Origin: Leptolyngbyaceae cyanobacterium M65_K2018_010
GTDB taxonomy: Bacteria; Cyanobacteriota; Cyanobacteriia; Phormidesmidales; Phormidesmidaceae
Length of the DNA stretch: 7,813 bases
Assembly: GCA_015295885.1 (NCBI GenBank)
Contig: DVEE01000090.1
Coordinates: 1-7,813, forward strand
Reading direction: 5' to 3'
The notes under the pieces are model-generated. The model was not told where the DNA came from. It saw nothing but the letters and a program-made list of their open reading frames with translations, and searched no databases. Below are positions 6,343 to 7,813 of the stretch, piece after piece; within the stretch, counting starts at the first letter, position 1; each line of letters opens with the position of its first letter. A program made the position numbers and the translations under genes.

Positions 6343-7677
6343 TCACCGGTTAGCCAGCATAATTTTATAAATATCTATGGTTTGCTCAGCACACTTTTCC
6401 CAACTGAACTTACTAGCCTGCTCAAAGCCTTTTCTAATCATCTCTTGACGCAACTGCTGATCATTCAAGACCTCAAACATGGCCTGACACAGGGAATCTT
6501 TATTCTTGGGGTCAACAAGAATGGCAGCATCTCCTGCTACTTCAGGTAGAGAGGTTGCATTGGATGAAATAACAGGTACTCCTGTTTGCATAGCCTCTAG
6601 GACAGGCATCCCAAATCCTTCATAGAGAGATGGAAAAATGAATGCTACTGCACCGCAGTAAAGAGGGACCAGATCATCATCAGATACATACCCTGTCAAG
6701 ATAACTCTACGGCCAAACTCAGGATAAATTTGTTTAGCCTTTTCTAGATCATTTCTTCGATATCTTAGTGAACCAGCAAGCACTAGGTTGACTGTGATGC
6801 TTGGATTTTCTCGAATTAGTTGAATGAATGACTCAATCAGATGCAGAATATTTTTCCTTGGCTCAAGCTGGCTAGCAAGACAGAGAAAATATGGTTCGTC
6901 AGGAATATGGTATTTGCCTTTCGAGGAATGTATAATGCTTTGGTCTTGAACTGGGGAGAAGTGTCTATCAGCTCCTAGAGGGGTAACAAAAGTTTTTTCT
7001 AAAGGAAAGTTTGTATATTCGCAGAACTCTTGTCGGGTAAATTCGGAGTTGCAAACGATCCAGTCAGTTTTGACATCTATACTGTTCAAGATTTTGTAGA
7101 AGTAAGTATCCAAACCCTTAGACACAAACTCAGTTGCCTTAATGGGGATCAAATCATGAACCATCAGAAGCCTAGAAAGATTCTTGGTTAGATCCTTTGG
7201 AGGAAGAGCGTAGTAAGTCGAATGAAATATATCAAGATTGTTGGTATAATCAAAAGTCTTATAAGTGTCAAATAGTGTAAGTTGACTCAATTCAACTAAC
7301 TTTAGGGGAATTCGAACAGCAAAAGACTCCAAGGATAGCTTATTTTTCTTTTGAAAATCCACAGAAAAATATCGTTTGTATATGGCTTTGTAAAAGCGCT
7401 TAATTTTTAGTCGGCTTTCATAAGTCGACAAAAAACGAACAGAACAATTAATATCATCAAATCGGCTTGCTGCAAGCCTCCAATACTCTGCACAGCCAGC
7501 ATTTATGAAAGCATCATTTTCTCCGCAAACTCCCGTCAAAAATATATTGATTTTATCAGATTTGGCAATGGCATATAGAAGTTCTTGGGTAACACGATAA
7601 ATCCCTGTATTTGAGTCAGTTCGACTAAAATATAGACCCAAAGAAGTGATATCGTAACTTACATGAATTTTATCCAT
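6343..7677 (-). CDS. Glycosyltransferase family 4, first gene of the minus-strand cluster
   Basis: This 444-residue GT-B enzyme shares its plan with the gene downstream. It has YDITSLG and NTGIYR near the N terminus (8-28), VHDLIP (173-178), IVCNSEFTR (207-215), LEPRKN (R274, K275) and the EX7E motif E353-GFGMPVL-E361. It ends in the same FSWEKCAEQT helix region. It should transfer a sugar from a nucleotide donor during surface polysaccharide or glycolipid assembly; the class is well supported but the substrates are not readable. The gene is AT-rich throughout (hand-counted lines 35-43% GC), unlike the genes at 1-5000, which suggests acquisition from elsewhere or a different selection history. 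The ATG at 7677 has only a weak TAGAG upstream. No alternative start lies close by, and the conserved YDI motif follows within ten residues. Confidence 0.88.
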   Translation of the reverse strand: MDKIHVSYDITSLGLYFSRTDSNTGIYRVTQELLYAIAKSDKINIFLTGVCGENDAFINAGCAEYWRLAASRFDDINCSVRFLSTYESRLKIKRFYKAIYKRYFSVDFQKKNKLSLESFAVRIPLKLVELSQLTLFDTYKTFDYTNNLDIFHSTYYALPPKDLTKNLSRLLMVHDLIPIKATEFVSKGLDTYFYKILNSIDVKTDWIVCNSEFTRQEFCEYTNFPLEKTFVTPLGADRHFSPVQDQSIIHSSKGKYHIPDEPYFLCLASQLEPRKNILHLIESFIQLIRENPSITVNLVLAGSLRYRRNDLEKAKQIYPEFGRRVILTGYVSDDDLVPLYCGAVAFIFPSLYEGFGMPVLEAMQTGVPVISSNATSLPEVAGDAAILVDPKNKDSLCQAMFEVLNDQQLRQEMIRKGFEQASKFSWEKCAEQTIDIYKIMLANR

Positions 7678-7813
7678 ACTCTAGACTGTTAAAGTCGAAA
7701 TCTCAACATATTGAATACACTTAATTCATGCCGATGAAATTCAAAGTTAGCGATAACACTCTATTGACTAGGCATCTCGATTAATTGACTTTAGGCGGAT
7801 TCTAGGAGGCTGA
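7678..7813 (-). promoter_or_regulatory. Upstream region of the glycosyltransferase cluster
   Basis: These 136 AT-rich bases precede the first GT4 gene and probably contain its promoter or 5' leader, but no confident -35/-10 pair is visible. Two exact copies of ATTGACT (7763-7769, 7784-7790) lie 21 bases apart, about two helical turns. A short inverted repeat TTCAT-GCCG-ATGAA (7725-7738), flanked by TTGAA (7711-7715) and TTCAA (7740-7744), could form a hairpin. In AT-rich DNA such patterns can arise by chance. No gene is recognisable here. Confidence 0.3.

Noticed and set aside
7804..7809. AGGAGG on the plus strand at the right edge, possibly a ribosome binding site for a gene beyond the window
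   Set aside because: Only four bases follow before the window ends, so no start codon or coding sequence can be seen to support it.

Overview
The window is most likely chromosomal DNA of a cyanobacterium. Three things point there: four copies of the HIP1 octamer GCGATCGC (833, 1260, 2946, 3976), a CPP1-like J-domain membrane protein (a family of cyanobacteria and plastids), and a 'lipid-A-disaccharide synthase-related' protein of the kind typical of cyanobacteria. Most of the left 5 kb is GC-rich. From about 5460 to the right end the DNA is much richer in A+T (about 35-43% GC in hand-counted lines) and has no HIP1 site.

Layout, left to right. Positions 1-182 (+) hold the last 59 codons of phosphoenolpyruvate synthase (ppsA). 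Converging on it is a 202-residue CPP1-like protein (305-913, -). The gap between them holds a hairpin and a perfect 14-bp tandem duplication that includes the CPP1-like stop codon. A divergent intergenic region (914-1134) leads into a D-Ala-D-Ala carboxypeptidase/endopeptidase of the PBP4/S13 type (1135-2453, +). This gene has a one-base frameshift just before its KTG active-site motif. It ends two bases from the end of the opposing LpxB-related glycosyltransferase gene (2456-3727, -).

Upstream of that, on the same minus strand, are three GT-B (family 4) glycosyltransferases: 3835-5022, 5019-6320 and 6343-7677. The first two overlap by four bases (ATGA). The second and third lie 22 bases apart and are clear paralogues. 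Transcription would run from about 7.7 kb down to 2.46 kb: two paralogous GT4 enzymes, a third GT4 enzyme, then the LpxB-like protein.

The minus-strand genes look like one polysaccharide or glycolipid assembly unit, inferred from spacing and shared enzyme class; no acceptor or sugar donor can be read from the sequence. The PBP4 gene acts on peptidoglycan and ppsA on central carbon metabolism, so they are neighbours rather than obvious partners. I found no RNA gene, CRISPR array, insertion sequence or clearly novel defence-type system. The most notable points are the PBP4 frameshift, the base-composition break inside the 5019-6320 gene, and the tandem GT4 paralogues.
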